Shown here: piece by piece, positions 25,186-40,100 of the stretch | Position numbering within the stretch: position 1 is the first letter of the stretch | How the letters are laid out: every line of letters begins with the position of its first letter | Assembly (NCBI GenBank): GCA_039720395.1 | Contig: CM077832.1 | Span: forward strand, 25,073,607 to 25,137,606 | Length of the DNA: 64,000 bases | Direction: 5' to 3' | Origin: Liquidambar formosana | Taxonomy: Eukaryota; Streptophyta; Magnoliopsida; Saxifragales; Altingiaceae | Program-made: the position numbers and the translations under genes | Notes under the pieces: generated by a model | What the model saw: the letters and a program-made list of their open reading frames with translations, nothing else | Databases searched by the model: none | What the model was told of the DNA's origin: nothing

Positions 25186-28100
25186 ATCCTCATGATTTGT
25201 CTTCAACTGGAAGAAAGAAAATTTTGTTTACATCTCCCCCTACACGCAACTACCAAAACCTGCTCCCTTCTATTCCTTTCTCTTCTATATTATTTTAGGG
25301 ATTCTTATTTCTCTCTCTATACTAAATGTACTATATTATGAACCAAACAGAAGCAAACCAATAATCAGATTAAAAATCAAATTTTAACAAACTGCTTATA
25401 AATTAAAACCAGCTCGGACCTAAATTAGTTTTACCCATTGTGGTTATTAAGAACCAGGCTTGGCCCAATTACTGGTTTCCCAAACAGGCCCTTGAATTCA
25501 TATTTCTAGGGACTATGCTGATTAATGTTTAAATTTCAGCATGCATTATGTGTCTTGTTTTTTTTCCTTTTCTCTTTTTGTGTGGGATTTTTGGAAGTTT
25601 GTTGTTCTTTTGTCACCATAGAGATAGAATGGATAATTCTGTTGCTCCTTATAGAATTCAAGCTAACACCTTGTAGTGATTAGCTTTCATGAAATCTTTC
25701 TTATGGTGTTTGTGTTAACTGATCAAAGAGCGGCACTCCATCTTTTTTAAACTAACAAATAAGGTAGCCCGTAGCTTGCATTGTCATGTGGTCTTTCAAC
25801 TTTATTTGTTTATTTATTTTTTAATCCGCATGGGTTAAACACATTTTAGTAGTTTCTGTAATATTCTAGAAGTCTGCTTCATAAATTCTCCAAGTTCACG
25901 TGGTTTGAAAGATTTTCTTTTGTGGCAGTAATTCACCAGATCATCAAGGTTTTTCTTGTTCATGTATACACTTGTGCCTTCAGCAGATGCCTCATTTCGG
26001 GGATTTTTCACATAAATGAATTCGTTGTCTAATCTTCTTGTCATAAAATTTGTTCTACCATGTTTTAAGTGGAAAAATTACGAAAATGGGTGTATTTGCA
26101 TTTGTTTTACTTAATCTAATAAGACTCAAACCCTACTTTGATCTTCCTTGACCTTTCTTTTTATTTGTTGAATTGGCAAACACAAGGTTCACACAATTTT
26201 GGACTTTTGGATAAAATAAGGAAACAAAAACACAGGATTGGTGTGGAAATAGTTGATATCCTGTATTTTACTTACTAACAGGAACAATAGCTATATCAGA
26301 TAATGTGGGTGTGAAATGATTTTATTAGTGGGAGGTGTCAATACTCAATAGGCACTTCTGCATAATTAGAATATGCTATTTATTTTTCTTGCCCCAAAAC
26401 TGCAAATCATGAAATGCCAAGGGAGACAACACAGAATTTCTTAAAGAAAACTATAGTATTGTTCATCAATGACCTCCTGTAGACTACAAGGGAGGCATAA
26501 ACACCCTTTCAAAGGTCTGTGCTGGGAGGTCTCTCTGTATGAGAGGAATAGGAAAAAGTCACAAGACTTGGATTATTTCAATCATCCTATGCCATGGAAA
26601 TTGCTATGAATAAGGTTATCAGTCTGAATTTCGAAAATGGTTTTGAGATTACTCTTATGGTTACGATCTTGTTATCTGCTTACAAGATATCTTAGTGGGA
26701 CCCATTTAATTATAGTTTCGGGCAAAATATTTAAATGGCTTTCATTCATTATGCGTTTATATTTATGGCATAAATTTAGAGTCTTTATTTCCTATACCTT
26801 GGGAGTTTGGACTTCAGCTTCCACTTCAGTGTTTGGCTTACCTTGACGAATATCTGATGGGGAACTTTTACTTGTTTCAAGGATTACTACAAGGTTTTGG
26901 AGGTTGATTATGATGCAACTGAGGAGAAGATCAGATTAAATTACCGAAAGCTTGCACTGGTTAGTGGTCCATCTTTTGAGTAATGGTGCTTTTACATTGT
27001 TTGATAGCAGTGATCATTGACTGAGGAAACTTATGTGACATCACTGTCTATTCATAGAAGTGGCATCCTGACAAGCACAAGGGTGACAGTGCTATTACTG
27101 CAAAATTTCAAAGGATAAATGAAGCTTACAGAGGTAATTCTTGTGTGACAAGCACTGACAGGTCTACATTTTCCTTGCTATACCATGCATGTGGTCTTCC
27201 CATGTATCAACGTCTGTTGTTCAGTTTGTGTCCCAGTTATAGGATTTACATTTCTTAGAAATCAATTTGGGCTCTCATCTTCAGTATCTTCAAGAGCAAA
27301 GCATGATAAATAAACCATGAATGGAGAAACAAAGAATGAGTGATTTAGTCTCTAGAAACGATCAGCTAGGATAAGGAATTTGGAATTTCAAGGTTTTTAC
27401 ATTTGTCTATTGAGATAGTGAACATCTGAGTGATGTTCTACTTTTGAATTGCTTGTTATATTCATAGATTACCATATTTCAATACTGTGGGAATATGCTT
27501 GTACTCTTTAGGAACAAAATATGCCTCCTGAGTCCTGATACATTCAGACCCACAACCTTTTTTAAAATTTGGCAGGAAGGAATGTAGGTCTCCCATTCCT
27601 GACCCATCTGGCCCTGTTGACTTTAGACTTTGTTCATGTGGTGTCTTTTTCGAATTCTTCTGGGGTATTATATTTTGTAGTGGAATTAGTTTGTAGATAA
27701 TGTAGAAATGCCTAATTTTATGGATTTATGCTCATTGTCTTTCTTGTCATTATTTTCTTTTGCAGTGTTGAGTGACCCTGCTAAACGACTTGACTATGAT
27801 TTAACTGGAAACTATGAGATTGATAAATACAGTTTGCGGGTAAAAATTTTATGATATCATCAGGTCTAGAAATGTCAACTTGTTTGTGTTGGTTTTGATG
27901 TCCTCTTGCAGTATGATACATGATGCTGCGTACTGACTAGTTGAAATATTCTTCTTTTGCAATACAGGAATATCTTACCAGATTTAAAGGAATGATACTT
28001 ACCTGCAATGGGCTTGGTATTAGTCACACATCAATATGGTAATTTTGTTGTGACTCTTTTAACGGAGTTTTGAGAAATAAAACAATGACAATGATAGCTC

Positions 28101-28758
28101 TGATTTAATAGGCCAATTCTTTGTTATCAATAAATTTTTTTTCTGGCCTATCAAAAAAAAAAAAAAAAAAAAAAAAAAACAAGAAGAAGAAGAAGAAGAG
28201 AGAAGAAGAGCGAAGCTCGCCAAGCATGCCTTCAATAACCAAATCAAAACACTAAATATTTCATCTTCATTATAATAAAATAAAAAAAAATACTCAATAT
28301 TTCATTTATCAAAGTCTAAATTCATTTTGGTACAATAGTCCTTATTTATAGACTCTAGAAAACTTGATAGGCAAGTAAAAACCTTCTAAAAACAAATTGG
28401 ATCTACCCATGGAATCTAAACCCCTGGGGAGACTAGCGCAGCAACCCACCCCCATAGCCTCCTACTTAAATCTTGGGTTGTCCTAGCGGGGAATCGAATC
28501 TATGACCATGCATCTAACCATACAATCACAAGTTCGTCCTTACTAATTGGGCTATTACCTATTGGTAAGGGCTAAGGGTGTTAGTGGTTTAGGTTAAAAC
28601 CGAGAACCAAACCGAACCAAACCAAACAACCAAACTGGCCAGTTTGGTTTGGCTTTTTTGTCATTAGGTTTGGTTTTGGTTTTAATTTTAGAAAACCAAA
28701 TTAAATTGGTTTGGTTTTGGTTTTCATGTTTAAAAAACCAAACCAAACTGAAAAACCG

Positions 28759-28804
<46 letters not shown>

Positions 28805-31061
28805 ATATATTATATATCAAACTTTAGTTTGTAAATTTCCTATTCTAATAAGGGTAGAATAGGTAATAGATTCAAAATAGTAGTACTGAACTTATTGTAG
28901 TACAAAACCTACTGAATAGTGAGTACTGACTAAGTGATTAGTGATATTGACATGTATTAGATTGGAGATTTGAACTTGGATTGACATATGTCAATATGTT
29001 TCCATTTTGATACAATGTTTAATGTTTTTTTTAGTTGCTAATGTAATGCTTTTATTAAAAATGTTTTTATTTGAAGTTTGGCATGTCATTTTTTTCATTT
29101 TCAATTATTTGTTGCTACTTGATAGGTTAAAACCGAAACCGAACCAAACCAAATCGAAATTTTTTGGTTTGGTTTTTTTATAGTATGGTTTGGTTTTGAT
29201 TTGATAAGAACAAAGCCGAAGTATAATGATTTGGTTTGAAATCTATCCTAAAATCGAACCAAACCGAACCACTAACAGCCCTAGTAAGGGCCTTGTTGTG
29301 GGATGATTTCTCTGTTATAAAAACTAAAATTAAAAATGAAAAATGAAAAGAAAAAAAAAAAAAAAACACTTAACCAATATGGAAATTAACTAGGACTCAA
29401 ATTCTACGAAAATAAATAGTTTCTAAACTCCTAATGGACTCAAACTAGGAAACAACGAAAAAAAATAGAAACTTTTAGAAATTAGAAAGCCTAATCAAAT
29501 TAGAAAGCATATAGAATAGAAAGCCTATAAAATTACTAAAATACCCCTAATCATAAAATTATTTCCATACAATGAATAACCCAAATAAATCATAATATTT
29601 TCTTTCTTCTTGTAATGCTTTGCATAAAAGGGTATCTTAGTAATCCACATGTACCACTTCTAGATAATGAAAAATGACTAACCTTTCTTAGTGTTGATGT
29701 TTAGGACTTTGCATAAATTGACTAACCACTATTACCACAAAACTGATGCCAAGAGGTGTTGTAGTCAAATAAGTTTACTTAGTATTCTATATCTCCCTAT
29801 GCCATAAAAGGTTTCCCCCTTCATAAATTTGTATTTAAATTCATTGGAATATTAACTAGTCTTGTTCGTTATCAGTCTTATACTCGTATCAAGAAGATCA
29901 AGCACATACTCTAAGACAATGAGATTCTTTCCTTAAATCTGGCAACTTCTATACCCAAGAAATAATAGTGTTGCCTAAGTCTTTCGTATTAAAATGATTT
30001 CTCAAGTGAAATTTCAAAGACTGTATACCCTTGGTATCATTGCCAATAATTACTATCTCATCCATATAGACAACGAGAATGTTGGCCAAAGAATCAACCC
30101 TAGAGAAGGGGGGGGGGGGTGAATAGGGTTGATGGAAAATTATAGACTTTAATGGAATCTCAAAAATAATTATAACAAGTATAATAAATCTCAACACCAA
30201 GCAAATAAATATGCAATAGAGGAGTAGAGAGTGATAGAGAAATTTCAAATGATGATTTAATGGGGTGCAGCCTCTTGCCTACATCCTTGCTCCAAGAGCT
30301 TCGCTTGAGAATTCAAATCCACTGTCACTCTCATTCAAGTTGGATTTGCAAACCTTTATAACCGCAAGTGTTCTTTACCTAACACTTGTGCAAAGCTCCC
30401 TTTAAGAGTGATGTAGTACAAGGTTAAAACCTTGACTTGGATTGCAATAAAGGCCTAGGAAAAGATTTTTTTTTTAGGTTGTAAGGGGGCTATGAACAGT
30501 ACCCGTAAACAATAACTTTAGAAAGAAAATAAGAGGAAAAGAGAAGAAAGAAAGAAAGAAAAGATAAAACCCTAAGCCACTAGGGTTTGTTTGAGATCCA
30601 CACTCAAACTCAAAGAAGAGTTCCACACTCAACTTAAAATAACTTTTATTCCATAAAAATCTACTGTTATTAGAGCTATTACAATCCTATTTATAGACTT
30701 CTCAGAGCTTGTTTGGTAGTGCGGTGCATTCGCACGAAAGCACTTTTTTATGAAAATAAGTGTGTTAATGCGTGTAGCTTAAAGTTCTTTTATTGAAAGT
30801 TGGGCCGTCGTGGCTTTTCCGAAAAGAGGATAGAACCTCTACTCGGGAAGAGGATTCTCTCTTTAATGAATTTTTTTGGGTAGACAAGTTTGCCCATATT
30901 TAAATTTAAAAAAGACTGTCAAGCCTTGAAATTTCTGTAACCCAACTTTATCTTGCTCATAGAGGAGGTCTCACTTGAAAAAGAAAAAAAAAAGAAAAAA
31001 CAACAGAGCAACAAAGATCAAAACCTTACTTTGAATCAAAGATCTATGGACTATCTATCTA

Positions 31062-31100
<39 letters not shown>

Positions 31101-34100
31101 ATATGACTAATAGAAGAAATTCTTGAAAGTATCACTCATAAAGAACCAACAAATTAAACATTCGATAGTGGGTATAATTTCTGGAAAATGCTTTTTATTC
31201 TTAGAAATAGAAAAGAAATTCTTGGCTAGAGCATATAACTCTAGTTAAGTTTGGTTGGTATGAGGTTGTTATTCATCTTCTCTCTTCCTCTTCTTCTCCA
31301 TTTTTTTTCTCTTTTGCTAGTTGAAACAGACCAAACAAATAGGCAGCCTCTACTACTGCAATGGGTAGAGAACTTGGAGGAGGGAAAAGGCATTGTAAAT
31401 GTCACAACCCAAAGTTAACGGCCATGATCAAGTGTAAATAAAATGGATTTAATTTAATAAAAACGATTATTGAAGTATGGATGGCATTAAAAAAAAAAAT
31501 TTCCCATAAATTTATAAAATTTGGGCATGACCCATCTGCAAATGGGACATAATATGATAAAACCTGTTTGAAAGCATTTTATGAAATATTCTTGTCATCC
31601 ATACATCCATGGTATAATTTCTCGCATCATATTCCACATACACACAAAACTACGCATAATTAAGATATTTACATCCTTGAAATTAATTACATATACATCG
31701 GCCATCGGCCCAAATAAAACCAAGATGTAATACATATTTTCCTATGATACATTTTATAAATTCCATTATGATCATCCACAATAAATCATGCGTGTCCAAT
31801 TGCTAGCATATCCATAAAGCTGCATCTCTAAAAATATGAAAACAATTAAATAAGAATGCGTGACTATGATACTCAGTAGGATACATTATTCTACAAGGTC
31901 TACCATGGTTTTAAAACCAACATAAAACCATTCTATATCAATACATAATCGAATAGCCTGTATTGAAAATAAATGAAATACCATAATGATATAACTCAAC
32001 TAGGTTTATATACCCGAAAACCATTTCCATGCCAATAACCCATTGATTCCATTTCTTTGTTCCAAAACCTTTTCCAAAAGGTAATACTATCTTTCCCAAA
32101 ATCCAAATGAATGCCATATATGATATGTGGGGCTGATTTCAAGCTCAGCCTGAACCAGTAATAATCTTCTCCAAAAAGGAGCTCTCGTGTGATATACGGG
32201 ACTTTTGCCTAAAATTTGAGGAACAACCAACAGAACCCTAGGATCCTCATGACACGACCCGGAAAATAGGCCATGACGTGTTAACAATAAAATGTGCTTT
32301 TATAAAATTGAGGATGGTTTATAAATAAAATTACAATTTAAAGAAGTATTTTTAAGAAAATCCGGCATGGTCCCATCTGAATATAGGACATACCAAGTTA
32401 TCGACTTATTAAATTTATACAACTTGAACATGAAATGAAACCATCCACAATAATAAACAATTAATTTAAACTGGCATCAGTGTTCCATAGGTTCTACCAT
32501 CCATGCACATAATATTATACATACCCAGCTTGTTTGAATACAATACAGTCCATAATAACATATATACAAGTCCACACACATCTGCATGCAATACGTGTAA
32601 TGCCCATGCTATCCCCGATTGGATGCTTCCTCAAAAGAATCATCCCTACCTTGCTCAAAATCTGCAAAATTATTTTAAAAATAGGGGGTGAGTAAAACTC
32701 CGTAGGTTACATTTTTCAAAGATGTATACTAAGGTTTTTTTGATGAAGTAAAATATGTATTAATAACAAAAGAGCATAGCCTAAGTACATGAGACATATA
32801 CAAGCACTAAAGCAAGACCCCTCTAACACCTGAGAAGGTCAATGAAATGAACAAAAGTGAGGTTGTTACAATTAGCATAACTAGAATACCACAAAAAAAG
32901 AGATTTAACAAAAGAAGAATTGATGTCAATGAGAGACTTCTCAATCCCTTCAAAAGTTCTTAGGTTTCTCTCCCTCCAAATACACCAAAAAATAGCATGA
33001 GGGACTATCCTCCAAATCACCTTAGACTCCTTTCTCCCCCCTTAAAACCACCAACCACTAAGGAGACCATAAGTAGAAGAAGGGAGAACCCAATGAATAC
33101 CAAACATGTTAAAAGTAGGCATCCAAAGGTTTCTAGAAAAAACACAATGGATGAAAAGATGATCAACCGTCTCCGCCTTCTCTTTACATAATATACACCT
33201 ATTCGGCATAGGCCATCTTCTCTCAATAAGATGATCCAACATTAAACACTTATCACTCCCCACCAACCAACAGAAGAAAGCTACTTTAGTGGGTACTTTA
33301 GAAACCCAAATATTCTTAGCCGGGAGAAACGGGACTCCTTGAGGACTCAAAGCATTATAGAAAGATTTCACAGAGAATAAACCTTTAGAATCCTTATGCC
33401 ACTCCAAGGTATCATTCTCACCCACCAAAATCTTACTATCATAAAGAACTTGAAAAAAATTCATAACACTTTCCAATTCCCGATCATTGAAATGACGCAA
33501 AAAAATAACATTCCAATGTATGGCCTCGAGCGACTCAACCATGTAATCCGACACCAATGCTTCTTTATCCATAGCAATACCATATAAATCCGGAAAATCC
33601 AACATTAGAAGTAAATTGGAACACCACACATCAGTCCAAAATCTCACTCTATTACCCGCCCCCATGGACCAAAATATCGTCGAAATGGGCGATATATCGA
33701 CGATATATCGTCGAATCGTTGGGTCTCGATACGATATCTCCTTGCGGTATTTGAAAAATTCAGAAAATACAACATATCGACGATATATCGCGATATATCG
33801 TCAATATCGAAAGATATTAGATAAATCGTGATTTATCTCTGGAAAATGGAGGATTTCGGCAATATGTGGGAGATATATCGATGATATATCGTCGAAAATG
33901 CATGGAAATATCGTCGAAATTTCGACGCCATTGAAGAAGAAGAAGAAGAAGAAGAAGGAGAGCTGGTTCATACCATCATAGATTTACACCGTCAGCAGCT
34001 AGAAGTTGTAAATCCTCCCACGATCAACTTCTTCTCTGAAGTGGGTTTGCTCAAGAGAAGAATGAAGAGTGTAAATCTAGTGGCTCTAAAGTATAGATCT

Positions 34101-37100
34101 CGCCGACCATCTGGGTGTGTTTGCTTGGTTGCATAGAAAAAGGGTGCCGATGGGTGTGCTCAGTGGGTTTCTTGGTCAAGAGAAAGAGAAGGAGGGGAGA
34201 AAAAAGAAGAAAAGAAAGAAAGAAACCTGTTCTGTTTTGCTTTTGATGGAATCTTCCTTCTTTTCTTTTTTTATTTATTTTTTTCCTTTTATAATCCTTT
34301 TGTTTTGCTTTTCGAAGTGGTTCCTGACTTCCCTTAATAAAGTAATGAGTCATGACTAATGACTTACGTTTTTTCTTTTGTTTTGTTTCTTTGTGTTTTT
34401 TTTTTTTAAAATCAAATTCAACTCTGAAGTATTGAAGTGGTTCCCTGATTTCCCTTATCATCTGCATTTTCTTTTTGCTTTTTCTCTGCTACTTTATAAA
34501 GGCTACATTCCTGCAAGAAGCAGGTTGCTTTGTCCAGCGCTTCATGTGAACAATTAGATTGCTTCAGTTAGCATTAAATAAAAGCATGATTTTTTGAATT
34601 TTTTGTTTCCCACTACCCTTTTAACCATCAATTATTTGACAATTTCTTCCTTGTTTTGACCATCTTTTTGAAGTAAGTACTCTTATTTAACTTTAAAATG
34701 AGATGCTGCTACTTTTGCCTTCCACAATTTGATAATGCATATATATATATATATAATGAAATTTTCGGTCATATGCTTATGCAATTTTAAGTTTGGTTTC
34801 ACACTATCACATGCACTCACTAGTGTATGAAAGCATGCAGGCTATTCTTTTCTTTTCAACAATAATTTTATTTACTTTATAGAAAAAAAAATGGATAAAT
34901 TTTCATAAGTTTATATGATTTATTTTCTCAGCGCAATACACTTTATATGCCCTACACAACACATATTTATATTATACACATTTAAATTGAAATATTTTGA
35001 TGCTAGATTGTGTATTAGAGTCAAATCATTGTTTCCCAGAGTTTTAATAAAAATATCAGTGTTTAACTCATAATATCCACCATATCTTTAAAACGATATT
35101 GATATTGTCGATATATCCAACGATATATCCGATATATCCATATTTTTGGACCCTCGATATATCCATCGATATCGATATTAAAGTCCTTGCCCGCCCCTAC
35201 TTTGAAACCAACTTTCTCATAGAAAGCATTAAAAACCTTGCAAAATGTCCTTCTAAAGACACACTCTATGAGTTCCCCTCGCATCCCGAGTCCACCATCC
35301 TTCACTAGAGACCCCATACTTCCAAATAACAGCATCTCTCCATAAGCCTTTATTGCGCTTCCCAAACCTCTATAACCACTTACCCATAAGAGCTTGATTG
35401 GTAATGGAAATGGACCTAATACCCAGCCCACCAAATCTTTTTGGAAGGCAAACAGTGTGCCAATCAACAAGATGGTATTTTCTATCACCTCCTGCGCCAT
35501 TCCACAAAAAATCTCTTTGGAATTTCTCCAACCTATTGGACACCGATTTTGGGATTTTGTGGATAGACATGAAATAGATAGGAATGCTACTCAAAACACT
35601 ATGAATAAGAGTCAACTTCCCCCCTTTTGAAAGGTAACCTTTTTTCCAACCACTAAGCCTTTTACCAACCTTCTCAATCACGGGGTCCCAAACTTTAGGG
35701 TCTTTAAATCGAGCACCCAAAGGGAGACCAAGGTAAGTAGCCGGTAACTTACTAATCTTGCAACTAAGAATACTTGTAAGAGCTTCAATATTATTCACCC
35801 TACCCACCGGGATAATTTCACTCTTGCCCAAGTTAACTTTAAGACCTGAAACCGCTTCAAAGCAAAGAAGAATCATCCTCAAATTGTTCAAATTCTCCTC
35901 ATTTACTCCACAAAAAAGGGGAGCATCATCGGCAAAGAGTAAATGAGAAACCTTGCCTAACCCAAACCTCCCATCACCAACTGTGAATCCTTCCAACAAA
36001 TTAGCCTCCAAAGATTTAGAAATGAATCTACTCAATACCTCCATCACAAGAATAAAAAGGAGGGGAGAAAGGGGATCTCCTTGACGAATTCCTCTTGAGC
36101 TATGAAAGAAGCCATAAGGGGACCATTAACCAAAACCGAAAAGACGGGAGTAGAAACACACCAAGAGATCCATTTATGCCATTTAACCCCAAAGCCCATC
36201 CTTCCAAGAATATAAATAAGAAAATTCCAATTCACATGATCATATGCCTTTTCCAAATCAATCTTAGCTAACACCCCCGAATCCCCAACTTTGATTCTAG
36301 AATCCACACACTCATTAGCCACAAGAGAAGCATCCACAATTTGCTGACCCCTAATAAAGGCAAATTGAGTAGGTGAAACAAGATTGCCGACAACTTTACC
36401 AAGTCTCAAAGCTAAAACTTTAGAAATAATCTTGTAAACACTATTCAACAAAGAGATAGGCCAGAAATCACAAACATTCACCACCTCCCCTTTCTTAGGA
36501 ACAAGGGCAATAAAGGTGGCATTGAGACTTTTCTCAAACAAAGACTTCTCATAGAATTCCCCAAACACTTTCATAACATCATCTCTAACCACCTCCTAAC
36601 ATCTTTGAAAAAAAGCGATAGTCATACCATCCGGCCCGGGAGCTTTATCACCACACAAGGAATTAAGAGCTTCAAGAACCTCTCCTTCTTTAAAATTCTT
36701 TTCCAAACAGTCCGCATCACCTTGATCAATGGCATTCAAAACCAAATCATCAACAAGAGGGCGCCTATCCGCTTCTTCATAAAAAGGATTCTCGTAAAAA
36801 TCCACAATTTCTTTAGAGAAAATATCTTCCTCCTCCACAATAGTACCATTCACCCTTAGTTTCCCAATAAAATTCATTCTTTTATGAGCATTAGCAACCT
36901 TGTGAAAGAACTTAGTGTTTTTATCACCCTTTTTTAACTAAGTCACTCGAGATTTTTGTCTCCAACTAATTTCCTCCAAATGGGCCAGTTTAGCATACTT
37001 CGCTTTAGCTTCCATTCTAGAGACCTTATCCGCTTCTGATAAGTCAACCATCCCTTCCTTCTCATCAATAAAATGAATAGTATCCAAGACTTTGTTTATA

Positions 37101-40100
37101 GATTCCTTAATGTTCCCAAACACCTCTTTATTCCAGTTCTTTAAACAAACCTTTAAAGCCTTCATCTTTTTGGCTAAAACAAAGCTAGGAGAACCATCAA
37201 AGAGAAAGGAATCCCACCAAGAGTTAACTAATTGTGGGAAACCATCAACTTCTAACCACATATTCTCAAACCGGAATGGGCCTCTAGATATTTTCAAGCC
37301 TTCACTATCAAGGAGCAAAGGCACATGATCGGAGAGAGGTCTGGGGAGGGCAGATTGAACTACCCTAGGGAAATGTTCTTCTCAGGAAGGAGAGAAAAGA
37401 AATCTATCTAATCTAGAGAGACTAGGATTCTCTCTACAGCTTGACCAAGCAAACCAGCCCTTAACAATAGGAGGATCAATAAGCTCATTACCTTCCACAA
37501 AATCAGAAAATAAATGCATAGCAGCCGAAGCAACAGAGCAATCTTTCTTCTCGTTTGGGAACCTTACGACATTGAAATCCCCAGCAATACACCACGAAGA
37601 AGCCCATTTAGCTTTAACCCTTTTCAGTTCTAGCTAAAAGGAAGGATGAAGAACATCATCATTTGGACCATAGACCCCAGAAAGAACCCATTCAAATCCA
37701 TCATCAACATTCTTGAACAAGCAAGAAGTAGAAAAGGAACCACCCTCATCTTCCAATTTAGTAATAAACCTGCTGTCCCACATCCACATAATTAAAATAC
37801 TCCCTGCAGTTCCTCGAGCGCCTAACTCCACCCATTTCACATAATTTCCAGCCCACAATTCTTTAACTATAACTCTATCCATCAATTCAATTTTAGATTC
37901 TTGAAGAATCACGACATCCCCTCTCCACTTCTTAAGAGCTGATTTAATCCTCCTCCTTCTTTCCTTACAGTTCAAGCCTCGAACATTCCAACTAATGATA
38001 CATAGATTCATAAAGCAACCAAATTAAGATTTCTAACCACCCCACGTCCCACTCCCTCCAACAGATTAGTACCACGTCTCCCCTCATAGTTAACAATGCT
38101 TTCTAACTTTCTTAATTCTTGTCTCCTCCTCTCTGCTGGACTCACCACTCCCCTTCCAAGGGACCTAATACCATCTGATCGCCAGCGTTTTTCAATAGCA
38201 GCAAACAGAGAGATAGCTTCCTCCTCATAACCAACATACGACACACATAAAAACTTGCCCAAACCCTTGACCCAAGATTTAACCCAATCAGATACCTCCA
38301 CTTCCCTCGCAGAACTAAACTCTAACAACAAATTTCCAATCATCCCATCTCTATTCATAAACTCAACCTGAGGATTAATCATATCAATAGGGATGCAATC
38401 AATGGGAACATCACAGCCAGAACCCGAAGAGCATCTGTTATCAAATTCCAATTCAGATTCAGACATAGATCCACGAGAGCAAGAGTTGACTCCCTGAATT
38501 CTACCCTCCTTAACCTCTGAGTAAATAGTAATAACCAAATCTGCTCTACCCATCTCCTTGTGCTCAACATCAGAAGATGTCGAGTCCTCCAAATGATTGC
38601 TACAAGCATCTGACCCATTCCTCCTACTAACATCCACAGCGCCAGAGCCAGTTAAGGATGAGCATCCAAAGGCAACATCTCTGTTCAGGACCAGAAGAAC
38701 AGTGGGCTTGACCACTGGGCTCACACCCAGTCCCAGTAGAGACCTTCTGCTCTGAGGAAGAAAATGGGCCACCAGCAAGAGGAGCAAAAGAATTTCGGGA
38801 CAAAATGCGAATGGGTTGGCCCAAATTCTGATCAACCCCTTTGCAACCTTCATGTGCATCGCACAGCACTTCCTTCTCCTTCTCCTTCCCCTTCCCCACA
38901 CGTGACACATCTTCCCTCTCAAGACTAACAATTCTATCAGATTTTGAAATCCTATCCTTACGAGGCACCATACCTTTGCTGCCACGTGCTCTGACTTCAC
39001 CCACCTTTACATCCTGAGACACCACCACCCTCTCCTGCCGCGCATGAGAAGCCAACCGTCGTCTAGCTCTCGCAGCCTGACGTCTACCTCTCGCAGCCTG
39101 CCTATCCCCAATACGACCATGGATGAGTCCATCAGAATCAGCCTTAAGCACACGGCAGTTCCCCAACGAAGAAGAACTACCAAGGCCACTACGAACAGGC
39201 ATAAGAAGAAGCTGAGACTCTTCAATAACTTGTAAACAATAGCACACTCCAAAGGCAGAAACTTCCACGAAGTTGGGAACAGAACCAACATTCTTAACCA
39301 TCAGTCTCACCTTATCCCATCCCCCTTCCCAATCAACAACCACATCTAAAAAACCCCCACAAAAATCCCCAATCGATTTGAAAAGATCCCAACACCAAAC
39401 ATGAATAGGGAGACCCACTATCTGAATCCACCTCTTACCTGCGTTCTTCAACAAACCAGTACAACCCGCCATGAAACCCCACTGATCCAAGTGAAGAACA
39501 CCCTCCTTACTTCTCGCACCGTCATTAAGGACTCTATGAGCTTCAGCTTTAGACGGGAACTGAAACAGAAAAAGCCCATCAACCAAAGAGTGAACCTTAA
39601 TGCCTCTGCTAACACCCCACATTTTAGAAGCCCACTTCTCAATCGCAGGGATCGAACCTCCATAGCCCAAAAAATGCCCCATTAAACATGATTTCAAGAA
39701 ATCAGTTCTACTCACTACATCTGACTCACTGACCTTGAAAATCGTTCGATTATCCACTGCTACCATCTCACATACCCCCATTAACGGCAAAGTCGGCAGT
39801 TTCGCCACACTGAGGTAAGAAGAATGGGTAGGAGGGGTCGAAAGAGGGGTAGCTTTACGCTAAAGACTAACACCCGAGAGGCATTCCTTCAACGATGACA
39901 GGAAAGCAAACCACCCCATAGCACTATGACCCTCTGGAATAATCACCGTACATTTGAAGTGGTTGAACGGAAATTCAGAGAAAAAAATCGCTCTACCTCT
40001 TTCATTCGATCGAACCATGGCCACCACTTCTCTGAAAACCCCCACCTCTCTCCAGTACAACTTAGCCTTAGATCCTTTGCAGGGGATGTCTTCGACAAAA

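Larger units (their letters stand above)
20448..26881 (+). other. Intron 1 of the J-protein gene
   Basis: 6,434 bp, donor GTAATC and acceptor TTTCAAG. It contains a truncated LINE (about 21040-21860), a probable MITE (23010-23308), a possible TIR element (24612-25492) and a TA microsatellite (about 25160-25184). The remainder is AT-rich with T-tracts and nothing recognisable. Confidence 0.7.

Noticed and set aside
33616..33831. ORFs rich in Tyr-Arg-Arg-Tyr-Ile (also at 50644-51117)
   Set aside because: Translations of the CGATATATCG subterminal repeats of the hAT elements.
34051..34467. 138-codon minus-strand ORF in the 1,527-bp hAT element
   Set aside because: Lys-rich low complexity from an A/T-biased stretch; no domain, and inside a non-autonomous transposon.
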